From a virus: a DNA stretch of 22,223 bases. The position numbers and the translations under genes were made by a program. Location of the stretch: positions 1-22,223 of the IMG/VR virus record IMGVR_UViG_3300042691_025466; one strand, written 5' to 3'. The notes below the pieces were generated by a model. That model had not been told where the DNA came from. It saw nothing but the letters and a program-made list of their open reading frames with translations, and searched no databases. This document shows positions 10,082 through 17,451 of the stretch, piece by piece. Within the stretch, counting starts at the first letter, position 1; the number at the start of each line of letters is the position of its first letter.

Positions 10082-10499
10082 TAGTAAACTTCATCCAGTC
10101 AATAGCAGAACGAATGGCCCATTGTCTATTGGATATTATTTTTACTATGTCTTCTATGTAATTTATTATACGATTTATTTCATTTAATTTATTCTGTAGT
10201 TCTATTAAATCAAAATCTGCGTATAAAATTCTATCGACATCAGTTCTTAATATATTTAAATCAAAGGGTTCCCAACCAAGTTCTTTTTGTTGTTCCTCTG
10301 ACATTTTTCCCGTATAATATAACCATTTATTTTTTTCTAATAGTTTATATTCATTTTCTATTTTGTCTTTTTTATTTTTTAATCTCATCAATAACAAAAG
10401 ATATTTGTTATGTAATTGTGGAGTCCTCAGAGACTCGTTTGCGAGATCGGTATCATCGATTTTTAAATCGATTTCAATAGACTTAAAATCTAATTCCAT
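10071..10499 (-). CDS. uvsY: UvsY, recombination mediator
   Basis: Loads the recombinase UvsX onto single-stranded DNA covered by gp32. Length 142 compares with 137 in T4. The identifying features are a mostly helical, charged sequence, the WLYYTGKMSEEQ motif in the middle (T4: DYYSGRG), and a C-terminal ISNRQWAIRSAIDWMKFTNG that matches the T4 end SRGFAIKHIQDMRAFEAG. It is placed directly before uvsW, as in T4-type phages. The start lies 11 nt after the tube-like gene, with GAGG about 9 nt upstream. UvsX itself and gp32 are not in this window. Confidence 0.92.
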   Translation of the reverse strand: MELDFKSIEIDLKIDDTDLANESLRTPQLHNKYLLLLMRLKNKKDKIENEYKLLEKNKWLYYTGKMSEEQQKELGWEPFDLNILRTDVDRILYADFDLIELQNKLNEINRIINYIEDIVKIISNRQWAIRSAIDWMKFTNGQ

Positions 10500-10510
10500 T
10501 ATTTAAATCC

Positions 10511-11035
10511 TCACAATTCTTCAATTTCATAATAAGAATACGAAAAATTAGCAGAACAAATTACAGGTTCTGATGTTTGAGCAGTAGATGTAAAATTAAT
10601 TGATCCTAATGTATTTGGAAAAATATAATAATAATTAATTTTTAATATAGGTTGATATGCACTATTCGTAATTAAAAGACTTGCGTCCGAAAATTTATCA
10701 TGGTGATCTATTTGAGATTTTGTGTCTTTTAAGTTTCCAAGACTTTTCATCCAATTATAAATCTCAAGCCATGATCTCATTTTATTGTCAACTAAAAATG
10801 TAACTTGGAGATCATCAAATATAAAATTAGTCGCAGGTATCTTTGGAAATGTTCCTAAAGTTGCTGGTTGATTTATGGCTCTGGTGGATAACATCGGCAA
10901 ATTTGCAGATTGTACAAAATATGTAAAATTTGGTATTCTGTCAATATGAAATTGAAAGAAATTACTAGCCAGATAATTTGTATCTTCTGGCTTTCCGGTT
11001 AGCACGGTGTTGGGATTGCAATCTGATAATGCCAT
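10511..11035 (-). CDS. Second tail-tube-fold protein, between gp23 and uvsY (possible gp3 equivalent)
   Basis: A 174-residue protein with the same plan as tail tube gp19: FFQFHIDRIPNFTYFVQSAN near the start, an NFIFDDLQVTFLVDNK strand pair, a helix WLEIYNWMKSLGN, and a beta C-terminus ending FSYSYYEIEEL. It is much less like the gp19 at 16812-17435 than a recent duplicate would be. Its length is close to T4 gp3 (176), the tail terminator, and I recall cyanophage maps placing gp3 between gp23 and uvsY. It may therefore be the tube terminator; a tube initiator such as gp54 or gp48 is the alternative. The start has no Shine-Dalgarno and follows a CATAAATA element by 6 nt. Confidence 0.7.
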   Translation of the reverse strand: MALSDCNPNTVLTGKPEDTNYLASNFFQFHIDRIPNFTYFVQSANLPMLSTRAINQPATLGTFPKIPATNFIFDDLQVTFLVDNKMRSWLEIYNWMKSLGNLKDTKSQIDHHDKFSDASLLITNSAYQPILKINYYYIFPNTLGSINFTSTAQTSEPVICSANFSYSYYEIEEL

Positions 11036-11041
11036 ACACTA

Positions 11042-11049
11042 TATTTATG
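11042..11049 (-). promoter_or_regulatory. Late-promoter-like element before the tube-like gene
   Basis: The minus strand reads CATAAATA, then TAGTGT, then the ATG at 11035. It matches TATAAATA at 7 of 8 positions. It directly follows the U-tract of the gp23 terminator, so transcription would stop and restart within about 15 bp. The 6-nt distance to the ATG and lack of a Shine-Dalgarno predict a leaderless mRNA. Confidence 0.6.
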
Positions 11050-11081
11050 AAAAGAAACAGGGAGCATTTCTGCTCCCTGTT
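11050..11081 (-). terminator. Strong intrinsic terminator after gp23
   Basis: On the minus strand AACAGGGAGC, loop AGAAAT, GCTCCCTGTT: a perfect 10-bp GC-rich stem (11081-11056), followed by TCTTTT. It starts about 26 nt after the gp23 stop. It would end the scaffold/capsid transcript and protect the abundant capsid mRNA. Confidence 0.93.
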
Positions 11082-11106
11082 CTTGATTCGAGACTACTAT
11101 TTCTTA

Positions 11107-12573
11107 TCAGAAGCTGATGCCAGCGGTCAAGCCTTGACCGTGGAGATTAGCCACGCGGAAGATGCGGTAGTATTGATTCTTTCCGTTTCCTGATGGAACG
11201 CGGAGGTTGATATCTTCAGCGAATGGATTGGCGACCATGCCGTAGCGGGTCTTGAAGCCAATCTTCGGTTGGAAGGTATCTTGTCCGACTGAACGGAACA
11301 TTTGTAGTGGGACGTATGGGCAGTAGAACAAGCCAGCGTCATATGCGATTTGGCCCTTGTATCCAACGACTGCGAAGTTAACGCCGGTTGGAGCATAGGG
11401 GTCAATGAAGACGCGGAACTTGCCGTTAAGAACGCCTGCGAACACGTTACCAGTGTCATCAACTTCGAGGTTGACATTGAGTGCTGGTGAAATGTTGAGG
11501 TATCCACCCATGGCGAGTGCTGAAGCAACGTCGCTTGAGCAGATTACGAAGTTACCCTTACCACGACGAGTTTCCTTGGCGATGGTGTTGGCTTCGCGTT
11601 CGATTTGGAACATGAGACCACGGAAGCGTTCAGCTGACCAACGACCGTCTGAGTCGAAGATGAGGTCGTAAGTACCATCGGTTCTGAGATCGCCTTGGAC
11701 GCATCCTTGCTTAGCGTTACGATAAACGGTAGCGAGAACTTCACGATTGATTTCATGAAGAATTTCTTGTGAGAGGATGTTGGCGAGTTCAGTTTCAGCA
11801 TCGAGACCGTGAACAGCCTTGAGGTCTTGAGCTAGTTCGGTGGTGTATTCTGCCTTCAAAGCACGGCTACGAGCTTCGACTGCGAGACGTTCGATGGTGA
11901 ATGACATTTCTTGGAAGTTTCTTCCAGATTCTCCGAGTTTTTCGGCATCCTTGGTAAGCATACCACGGAATGCTTCGAACAGGGTAACGCCAGTGTCAGC
12001 GGTGTAACCACCGAAGGTTCCACCTGCACCACAGAGACCTCTCCACCAGAAGGGATCTTTGTTTTCGCTAGCCAGAGTTGCAGCACCGGTTAGGGTGTTT
12101 CCTTGGCCTGAGAAAGCTGTCCATGGTTCTTGGAAAAGGGCTTCGTTCTTGCCACGGTTATTAGCAATACCATCGGCATCAAAGCTGTTTCCACTCTTGA
12201 ATTGATCTTGAGTGCCGTAACGTGAACGCATTGCGAAGATGAGTCCAGTTGGGGCAACCATTGGTTGAACGCCTGCGATGTCGTAGGCAATTAGGTTTGG
12301 CATTGCACGACGAACGAGGCTGATGAGCACAGGGCTGTAACCAGCGAGAGCGTTGTTAGCTGAGCCAACTTGCGGATTGAGGAATGAACCGCCCATTTCA
12401 TTACCATATTCGGTAAGGAATTGTTCTTTGAGAGCCTTTTCTTGGTTCTCAAGAAGAACAGCGGTGCAACGTTTACGGTGATAATCACCGATTGATGGCA
12501 GTGCTTCGGTATCGAGCACTGGGCTCCATTTTTCTACTAAAGTATCGTAAGGTGTAGTTCCTTGAAAGTCCAT
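11107..12573 (-). CDS. gp23: gp23, major capsid protein
   Basis: Main HK97-fold shell protein of the head. Length 488 compares with 521 in T4. The highly conserved block YSPVLISLVRRAMPNLIAYD (79-98), followed by GVQPM..PTGLIFAMRSRY, identifies it, as does the C-terminal RYGMVANPFAED..LRVPSGN region. T4 gp23 is cleaved by gp21 after a Glu near residue 65. Here FLTE (E55) or the nearby E50 are candidates by the (L/I)-x-E rule, E55 fitting best. The start has an excellent Shine-Dalgarno. It lies 21 nt after gp22, probably shares its late promoter, and is closed by a strong terminator. The gene is much richer in GC than its neighbours (31 of 60 by hand count at 11341-11400). No gp24 vertex paralogue is in this window. 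Confidence 0.98.
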   Translation of the reverse strand: MDFQGTTPYDTLVEKWSPVLDTEALPSIGDYHRKRCTAVLLENQEKALKEQFLTEYGNEMGGSFLNPQVGSANNALAGYSPVLISLVRRAMPNLIAYDIAGVQPMVAPTGLIFAMRSRYGTQDQFKSGNSFDADGIANNRGKNEALFQEPWTAFSGQGNTLTGAATLASENKDPFWWRGLCGAGGTFGGYTADTGVTLFEAFRGMLTKDAEKLGESGRNFQEMSFTIERLAVEARSRALKAEYTTELAQDLKAVHGLDAETELANILSQEILHEINREVLATVYRNAKQGCVQGDLRTDGTYDLIFDSDGRWSAERFRGLMFQIEREANTIAKETRRGKGNFVICSSDVASALAMGGYLNISPALNVNLEVDDTGNVFAGVLNGKFRVFIDPYAPTGVNFAVVGYKGQIAYDAGLFYCPYVPLQMFRSVGQDTFQPKIGFKTRYGMVANPFAEDINLRVPSGNGKNQYYRIFRVANLHGQGLTAGISF

Positions 12574-12579
12574 TTTTAT

Positions 12580-12585
12580 CTCCTT
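12580..12585 (-). promoter_or_regulatory. Strong ribosome-binding site of gp23
   Basis: AAGGAG with a 6-nt A-rich spacer (ATAAAA) before the gp23 ATG. It is among the best Shine-Dalgarno sites in the window, fitting the need for very high capsid output. The sheath gene gp18 has the same AAGGAG at 18776-18771. Confidence 0.85.
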
Positions 12586-12594
12586 ATTGAATTG

Positions 12595-13557
12595 TTAGAC
12601 TTTTTTCTTAGCTTGTCTTTCGATTGCGGTCAAATACATGTTCATAGAATCAGTTGGTGATTCTATAGTTTTATTGGTTGTTTCTTCGAATGATTCAACG
12701 AGGTATTTGCTCTTTGAATTATTCATTTGTTTGATGTAAGTTTCTTTGAGAATATTCAGTTTGTCGCTATATTGTTCGACGTTAGAATATTCAAGTCCTT
12801 CAGCGAGTGATGCTAATTTTTCAATTTGAACATCAGTCAATCCGCCAGTGCTTTCTAGGAAAGCCATGTTGCATTGATATTCAAGAAGTTGTTTCTTGAG
12901 TTCAATGTTTTCATTGATTGAGGTGTTAACTTGTTCTTCTAGCTCTTCGGTTCTTTCGTGAAGTTTATCGAATACATCAGTTTTGCCTTCTGGCATTTCG
13001 ATGTAGTGTGATTCAAAAAGTTCTTTCAAACCAGTGAGGAATGATTCGGCAATGTCTACCTTGATTCCTTCTTCGAGTGAAAGTTTATTTTCGTTCATCC
13101 ACTCTTCGACAACGTAATTCAAGTAATCATCTAACTTTTCAGTTAGTTGACTGCTGATTGCCAAAACTTCTTCTTCAAGAATTTTATTTGCTTCTTGAGT
13201 GAGTTGTTCTGAAATTGCAGAAACTTTTTGATTAACTGCAGCTTCAAAAACAACTTTCATTTTTTCTTTGAATTCTTCGCTAAGATTTTCTCCATCGAAG
13301 ATAGCATCAAAATCAAATGATTCTGATTCATATGCTGCAGTGCTAGCTGCAGTTTGTGGTGCTTCTTGTTTCATCTCTTCTCCTTTCTTTTTTCCTGCGT
13401 TTACCATTTGAACTGGTGCAGGTCTAGAGTTAGGAGAAAGGGACTGCATATTAGCAGCAGCATTTCCTCCCATAACTCCCGGCATGACAATTCCTTTACC
13501 GGTAGCGTCTTTGGTGTAAGTGTAAGCGTCTCCCATTGGGTTTATTTGTTTATCCAT
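12595..13557 (-). CDS. gp22: gp22, prohead scaffold protein
   Basis: Main component of the internal core on which the prohead forms. It is later digested by gp21 and removed. Of its 320 residues (T4 269), the first 80 are Gly/Ala/Met/Gln-rich and probably disordered. Residues 85-290 are helical and charged, with the conserved stretch LDDYLNYVVEEWMNENKLSL (about 142-161) then EGIKVDIAESFLTGLKELFESHYI. Several L/I-x-E sites (LSE, LTE, ILE) could be cut by gp21. It sits between gp21 and gp23, as in all T4-like phages, with AAGAGG before the ATG and a perfect late promoter just upstream. The N-terminal extension relative to T4 is the only unusual part. Confidence 0.95.
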   Translation of the reverse strand: MDKQINPMGDAYTYTKDATGKGIVMPGVMGGNAAANMQSLSPNSRPAPVQMVNAGKKKGEEMKQEAPQTAASTAAYESESFDFDAIFDGENLSEEFKEKMKVVFEAAVNQKVSAISEQLTQEANKILEEEVLAISSQLTEKLDDYLNYVVEEWMNENKLSLEEGIKVDIAESFLTGLKELFESHYIEMPEGKTDVFDKLHERTEELEEQVNTSINENIELKKQLLEYQCNMAFLESTGGLTDVQIEKLASLAEGLEYSNVEQYSDKLNILKETYIKQMNNSKSKYLVESFEETTNKTIESPTDSMNMYLTAIERQAKKKV

Positions 13558-13583
13558 TTTTATACCTCTTTTTGGTCAATTTT

Positions 13584-13591
13584 TATTTATA
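13584..13591 (-). promoter_or_regulatory. Consensus T4-type late promoter for gp22-gp23
   Basis: The minus strand reads TATAAATA, an exact match to the T4 late -10. The 26 nt to the gp22 ATG contain AAGAGG at 13570-13565. The predicted start gives a 5' leader of about 20 nt. It lies in the 40-nt gap after gp21 and should drive scaffold and capsid synthesis through gp55. Confidence 0.88.
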
Positions 13592-13597
13592 AAAAAT

Positions 13598-14257
13598 TTA
13601 TTTTCTACCTACTGACAATTTACTCATGAAATTTTCGAACAAATCTAATGCGGTTTTTTCCATCAATCTTGATGGCGTTTTTTTGATTGTTTTCTTGTAG
13701 CCTTCTAATACTTCTTGCTTCAAAATACCATTGTCCCATATCCACTCCACACCTTCCATTATTCCATTTACAAACGCATTCGGTGCAGACGGATCAGCAA
13801 CAATATCAACTGCCGACAACATAAAGTCTTTTTGAACTTCTTTATAGCCATTTTGTTCTTTAAGGCTTCCCATTCCTCTGGAAGATACACCGAGTCTAAC
13901 TCCAGCTTCTATAAGATTTTGAGCAATCATACCACAAGGGGTTTCTAAAAGTTTTGCTTTTCCAGAAACATCATTACCTTCAATCACTAATTTAGTAATT
14001 AAATGAGAACATTTATCTAAATTGACTGTTGGACCACTTGGATGGTTTAATTCTCCAAGGGCTCTGTTTTCGGAAACATATTTTTTATTGTAAGTATTAA
14101 CAGCACTTTCCATAATAGATGAGGGATAAACTCTACCATTTCTATTTACGGTATTTGCCTGCATAAAGACACCCTCAATGAAGTATCTCTTCTTGCCGTT
14201 TTCAGCAGTTTCTGAAATACAAGAAATATTTTCTACCATTTCTGTTATTAACTTCAT
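13598..14257 (-). CDS. gp21: gp21, prohead core protease
   Basis: Serine protease that matures the prohead by cutting gp22, gp23 and the internal proteins after L/I-x-E. It has the herpesvirus-assemblin-like fold of phage prohead proteases. Length 219 compares with 212 in T4. Motifs: N..GRVYP (39-45), catalytic His in GELNHPS (H72), catalytic Ser in GVSSRG (S125 or S126), and DIVADPSAP (151-159), whose Asp probably completes the triad. The start overlaps the stop of the acidic core gene by 4 bases. The last 40 residues are Lys-rich and probably a self-cleaved tail. All catalytic elements are present. Confidence 0.96.
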   Translation of the reverse strand: MKLITEMVENISCISETAENGKKRYFIEGVFMQANTVNRNGRVYPSSIMESAVNTYNKKYVSENRALGELNHPSGPTVNLDKCSHLITKLVIEGNDVSGKAKLLETPCGMIAQNLIEAGVRLGVSSRGMGSLKEQNGYKEVQKDFMLSAVDIVADPSAPNAFVNGIMEGVEWIWDNGILKQEVLEGYKKTIKKTPSRLMEKTALDLFENFMSKLSVGRK

Positions 14258-14760
14258 TTTTTCTTGTCCTTCTTCTTGTTTTTATTTTTTCCATTTTTTT
14301 CATTGTGTGAATTTATGTCAAAATGAAAACTTTTTCCACCCTTTTTAACAACATCTTCTTCTTCCTCTTCTTCTTCCTCTTCTTCATCTTCCTCGTCATC
14401 GTCTTCTTCGTCGTCTTCTTCTTCCTCGTCTTTATCTTTTTTATTCTTTTTTTCTTCTTTTAATTTTTTCTTTCCATCATCGTCATCATCGTCATCATCG
14501 TCATCGGTGTCTTCATCATCGGCATTATCGTCTTGACCGGGTTTTTTATCTGCCCAATCTGGAACACCATCTCCGTCTGCATCGGGTTTCTTTTCACCTT
14601 TTTCTTCTATTAATTCTGCATCAAAAATAGATGCTAAAGTTTCGGTAGTTTTGTTTGATATTTCTTCAGATAATTTTCCGTATAAAATATCATTTACCAA
14701 AGAACGAAACTTGACATGATTTTCTTCGGCAACTAGTTTTATTAAATTTTGATTGCTCAT
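14254..14760 (-). CDS. Extremely acidic prohead-core-type protein (gp67/gp68 position)
   Basis: A 168-residue protein between portal and protease, where T4 encodes core proteins gp67 and gp68. Residues 14-50 (HVKFRSLVNDILYGKLSEEI and following) resemble the short helical N-terminus of such proteins in T4-type phages. Residues 60-71 (DADGDGVPDWAD) look like a calcium-binding thrombospondin-3-type loop. Then come ten Asp in a row (86-95), a Lys-rich stretch, a 26-residue Asp/Glu run (about 111-136), and a Lys/Asn-rich tail. IEE and LSE could be cut by gp21. T4 gp67 is processed into small acidic internal peptides, so this protein may do the same. It is coupled by 4-base overlaps to both neighbours. 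The family assignment rests mainly on position. Confidence 0.65.
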   Translation of the reverse strand: MSNQNLIKLVAEENHVKFRSLVNDILYGKLSEEISNKTTETLASIFDAELIEEKGEKKPDADGDGVPDWADKKPGQDDNADDEDTDDDDDDDDDDGKKKLKEEKKNKKDKDEEEEDDEEDDDEEDEEEEEEEEEEDVVKKGGKSFHFDINSHNEKNGKNKNKKKDKKK

Positions 14761-15212
14761 CCGGGAATCCTTTCAATGTGTTTTTTTGAAAATTTTAGTA
14801 TTTTATTATATTCTGTAAAAGACTCAGACATTAATTTTCTCATTTTTTCTTGATTAATAATATTTAGATTATCATGCATTTTTATTAAATAATCTGCGTC
14901 TTCACATGTAATTGCCACAGTATTTCCATCTCTAAATTTGTGTAAAATTGTTTTTTCATTGAAATAAGATTCTTTTAGACTGGAAATTATATTGTGCTGT
15001 TGTTGTTCTTTGCTCTCTGCCACTATTGGTTTAGTTTCTTTTTTTGTGGACACAACGATGTCATTTTGTGCAAATTCTTTAAGAGAGTTTTTAAATTTGT
15101 CCTCAACCTTAGCTTTCATTCTTTTTGTAAGGTTTTCTTTTAAATTGGAACAGAAAGTCTCTTTTGGACTGGTGGTTATACTTTCTATGATTTTACTTAA
15201 CCCTAGCTCCAT
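14757..15212 (-). CDS. Prohead-core-type protein next to portal (gp68/gp67 position)
   Basis: A 151-residue protein directly after gp20. Residues 89-143 (ILHKFRDGNTVAITCEDADY, then LIKMHDNLN..NQEKMRKLM..S...YNKILKFSKK) fit a short domain that I recall in core-region proteins of cyanophage-type T4 relatives (DG..V.....A..L...F..LN..N...M...........I..FA). The first half is helical and Lys-rich and differs in character from the acidic neighbour. The ATG overlaps the gp20 stop by one base (TAATG), and the stop overlaps the next gene by 4 bases, so expression is coupled to portal and protease. It probably belongs to the assembly core. Which T4 number it matches is not certain. Confidence 0.6.
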   Translation of the reverse strand: MELGLSKIIESITTSPKETFCSNLKENLTKRMKAKVEDKFKNSLKEFAQNDIVVSTKKETKPIVAESKEQQQHNIISSLKESYFNEKTILHKFRDGNTVAITCEDADYLIKMHDNLNIINQEKMRKLMSESFTEYNKILKFSKKHIERIPG

Positions 15213-16792
15213 TACTGCTGTCTCCCTTGCTGTTGTTGTTCCATTCCCATTTGTTGTTGCATTATTTGTTGTTGCATCATTTGCTGTTGTTTGATCTGAG
15301 CTTCATTATTCATTTCTATGTTCATTCGAATAATTTCTTGATCACTTTGTTTCAACAAATACTTTCTAATGTATTCTTCAGAGAAGTATCTACCTACAAA
15401 CGGATCAACAGTCGCAAGAATATCCATTCTTTCTTTTAATATTTCTGCCTCTTTCAACTCATCAAAATACGAATCTCGATTAAATGTAAACGAAACATCC
15501 TGATTTATAATATGCCAATCTTCTTCACTTATAATTCCTTTGAGAAGAAGTTGGGTTTTCAACAAGTTTAAGAATAATATAGAAAATCTATTTCTTAATC
15601 TATCTATGAATTTATAAAACTTAACTTCATCTCTAGTGATCTCTGCTGCTCTTCCCATATTGAATCCACTCTCTGGTAACATTCTGGAAAGAGGCACATT
15701 GAGTGCTTGCCAAAGCTTCTTTTGGAAATACTCTACATCGGTCATTTCACCAAGATTAGAACCAGAAGTTAAAGTATCAACTTCTGTTCCTCTTGCTCCT
15801 TCTCTACGAGGCATCCAGAAATCTTCCAACATAGACTGAAAATTTCTATCATCTCTGATTTGTCCTGTAGATGGATCATATACTATTTTATTTCTATAGC
15901 GATTCATTATATCGCGGACATATTGTTCGGCTTTTTGCTTGGGAAGATTACCAACGTCCACATAAAATATTCTTCTTTCAGGAGCCCTAGCGATTCTGTA
16001 AATTACAACAGAATCCTCTAATTGACGTAACATGTTCAGAGGACGTATTGCTTTTTGTAGATAACCAACCACTCTTTTTGTTGCAGAATCCACTATTCCC
16101 GAGTGGACATAGCAGATGGTATCTACAGAGAACTTTATTCCAGTCGGAGCAGTTGGGATCAATGCATCTCTATCAGTATCGATATAGACATAGTATTCTT
16201 CCATCTTTTTCATCACAGGAGCAACTACATTTACATTTGGATCTATTCTTTTTCTTTCTTTTTCAATTTTTCTTACTTTTTTAATCTTTATTGGATCAAT
16301 TGGCAAAAGATCAAGAATTCCCGATTGAGGATTTTTTGGATCTATTTGAATATAATAAAATAATTTGCTATCGATATACCATTTTCGAAATATATCATAA
16401 CCTTTATTATTAAAATCTAAAAGATTTAAAATATAATTAAATTCACTGTATATTTTATTTTTTATGACATCAGATAATTGAACATTATCCATATTCAATT
16501 TTACTGGTTTTTTGTCTACTCCGGGAACTATAGAATCATTTACAATATCATCAATTGCTTTATCCACTTCCGAATAAATGGCCATTGATCGATATTGTTG
16601 AATTAATTGATTTTCATCACGAACAGAACCGGAGAAGTCCACTAAAGATCCTTGGACTCCTCCGGTTTCTATTAGATACGCTCCGTCAACTTTATCTGGA
16701 GGTATTATTTGCGGTTGTGGTGGAGAAAGTTCAGATGTTCCGTCTGGTCTTTTTCTACCGATGTTAAATCCTAATATATCTAAAATAGCCAT
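15212..16792 (-). CDS. gp20: gp20, portal protein
   Basis: Forms the dodecameric ring at the head vertex through which DNA is packaged and the tail joined; it also starts prohead assembly. Length 526 compares with 524 in T4. The classic gp20 signature is present: RIARAPERRIFYVDVGNLPK, QYVRDIMNRYRNKIVYDPSTG and MLEDFWMPRREGARGTEVDT, followed by LSRMLPESGFNMGRAAEITRDE. The last 30 residues are a Gln/Met-rich low-complexity tail. The start has AAAGGA 7 nt upstream. It begins 19 nt after the tail-tube gene and leads a tightly coupled set of portal, two core proteins and protease. Confidence 0.98.
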   Translation of the reverse strand: MAILDILGFNIGRKRPDGTSELSPPQPQIIPPDKVDGAYLIETGGVQGSLVDFSGSVRDENQLIQQYRSMAIYSEVDKAIDDIVNDSIVPGVDKKPVKLNMDNVQLSDVIKNKIYSEFNYILNLLDFNNKGYDIFRKWYIDSKLFYYIQIDPKNPQSGILDLLPIDPIKIKKVRKIEKERKRIDPNVNVVAPVMKKMEEYYVYIDTDRDALIPTAPTGIKFSVDTICYVHSGIVDSATKRVVGYLQKAIRPLNMLRQLEDSVVIYRIARAPERRIFYVDVGNLPKQKAEQYVRDIMNRYRNKIVYDPSTGQIRDDRNFQSMLEDFWMPRREGARGTEVDTLTSGSNLGEMTDVEYFQKKLWQALNVPLSRMLPESGFNMGRAAEITRDEVKFYKFIDRLRNRFSILFLNLLKTQLLLKGIISEEDWHIINQDVSFTFNRDSYFDELKEAEILKERMDILATVDPFVGRYFSEEYIRKYLLKQSDQEIIRMNIEMNNEAQIKQQQMMQQQIMQQQMGMEQQQQGRQQ

Positions 16793-16811
16793 AAAATTCC
16801 TTTGGATTTAA

Positions 16812-17435
16812 TTATCCATTGTACTCATAAACCATTTCACTGAATTCTAATTGAACAGTGAATGTAATCAAATTTTCATTATTTTCCATATCAAAAGATA
16901 ATTGACCAACATTAGAACACCAAGCTCTTTGTAATGTTGCTTGTTTAACTACCTGATCACCATTCAAACTTAATTGAAACACGGTTATATCAGTCATCAA
17001 ATCGGACATATCAAGGGCTTGTCCCTGAGTTTGATTATTCGAATGACCGTTTATTGCATTCGACCAATCACTAAAGAATCTATATCCACCGTGATTTCTG
17101 TCATCTAAAACAGTCATTTCCCATGTTGCATAAGTACGAACTCCCGGCATTTTGAAAATTCTTCCTCTATATGGAACAGGAATTGTAGACATCGTTGCCG
17201 GAGGCATTGATGCCGCCCGGCAATGATAAACCCATGCTTCTGGATTTATATTTTTCCCTGTAGCCATTGCTGCAAGATTTTGAATAGGATTTTGCCCGGG
17301 TAGAGCAGTATCTCCAATGGTTGTGTTTGGTGGTGCTACACCTGTTACAGCACCAATCGCCAAATAAAATCTATTAGGTCTTAATCCGCCATTAAATCCA
17401 TCTATAAATTCTGATATTGAATGTTTGTCTGCCAT
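16812..17435 (-). CDS. gp19: gp19, tail tube protein
   Basis: Forms hexameric rings stacked into the inner tail tube. Length 207 compares with 163 in T4. Features of the family: SEFIDGFNGGLRPNRFYLAI at the N-terminus, the YHCRAASMPPATMSTIPVPY strand-loop region, GRIFKMPGVRTYATWEMTVL in the centre, and a C-terminal ITFTVQLEFSEMVYEYNG. The roughly 40 extra residues fall in loops (about 26-60 and around 125-140). AAGAGG precedes the ATG. It follows the sheath gene by 16 nt, the order found in every T4-like tail block. Confidence 0.95.
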   Translation of the reverse strand: MADKHSISEFIDGFNGGLRPNRFYLAIGAVTGVAPPNTTIGDTALPGQNPIQNLAAMATGKNINPEAWVYHCRAASMPPATMSTIPVPYRGRIFKMPGVRTYATWEMTVLDDRNHGGYRFFSDWSNAINGHSNNQTQGQALDMSDLMTDITVFQLSLNGDQVVKQATLQRAWCSNVGQLSFDMENNENLITFTVQLEFSEMVYEYNG

Positions 17436-17451
17436 ATTTGCCTCTTATCTA

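Noticed and set aside
11127-12488. Several 65-133-codon open frames on the minus strand within the capsid gene
   Set aside because: They are out-of-frame shadows that exist because this gene has few stops (higher GC). None has motifs or ribosome-binding sites.
14340-14520. Short-period repeat that might be read as a CRISPR-like or satellite array
   Set aside because: It is in-frame Asp/Glu codon repetition within the acidic core protein, with no spacers.
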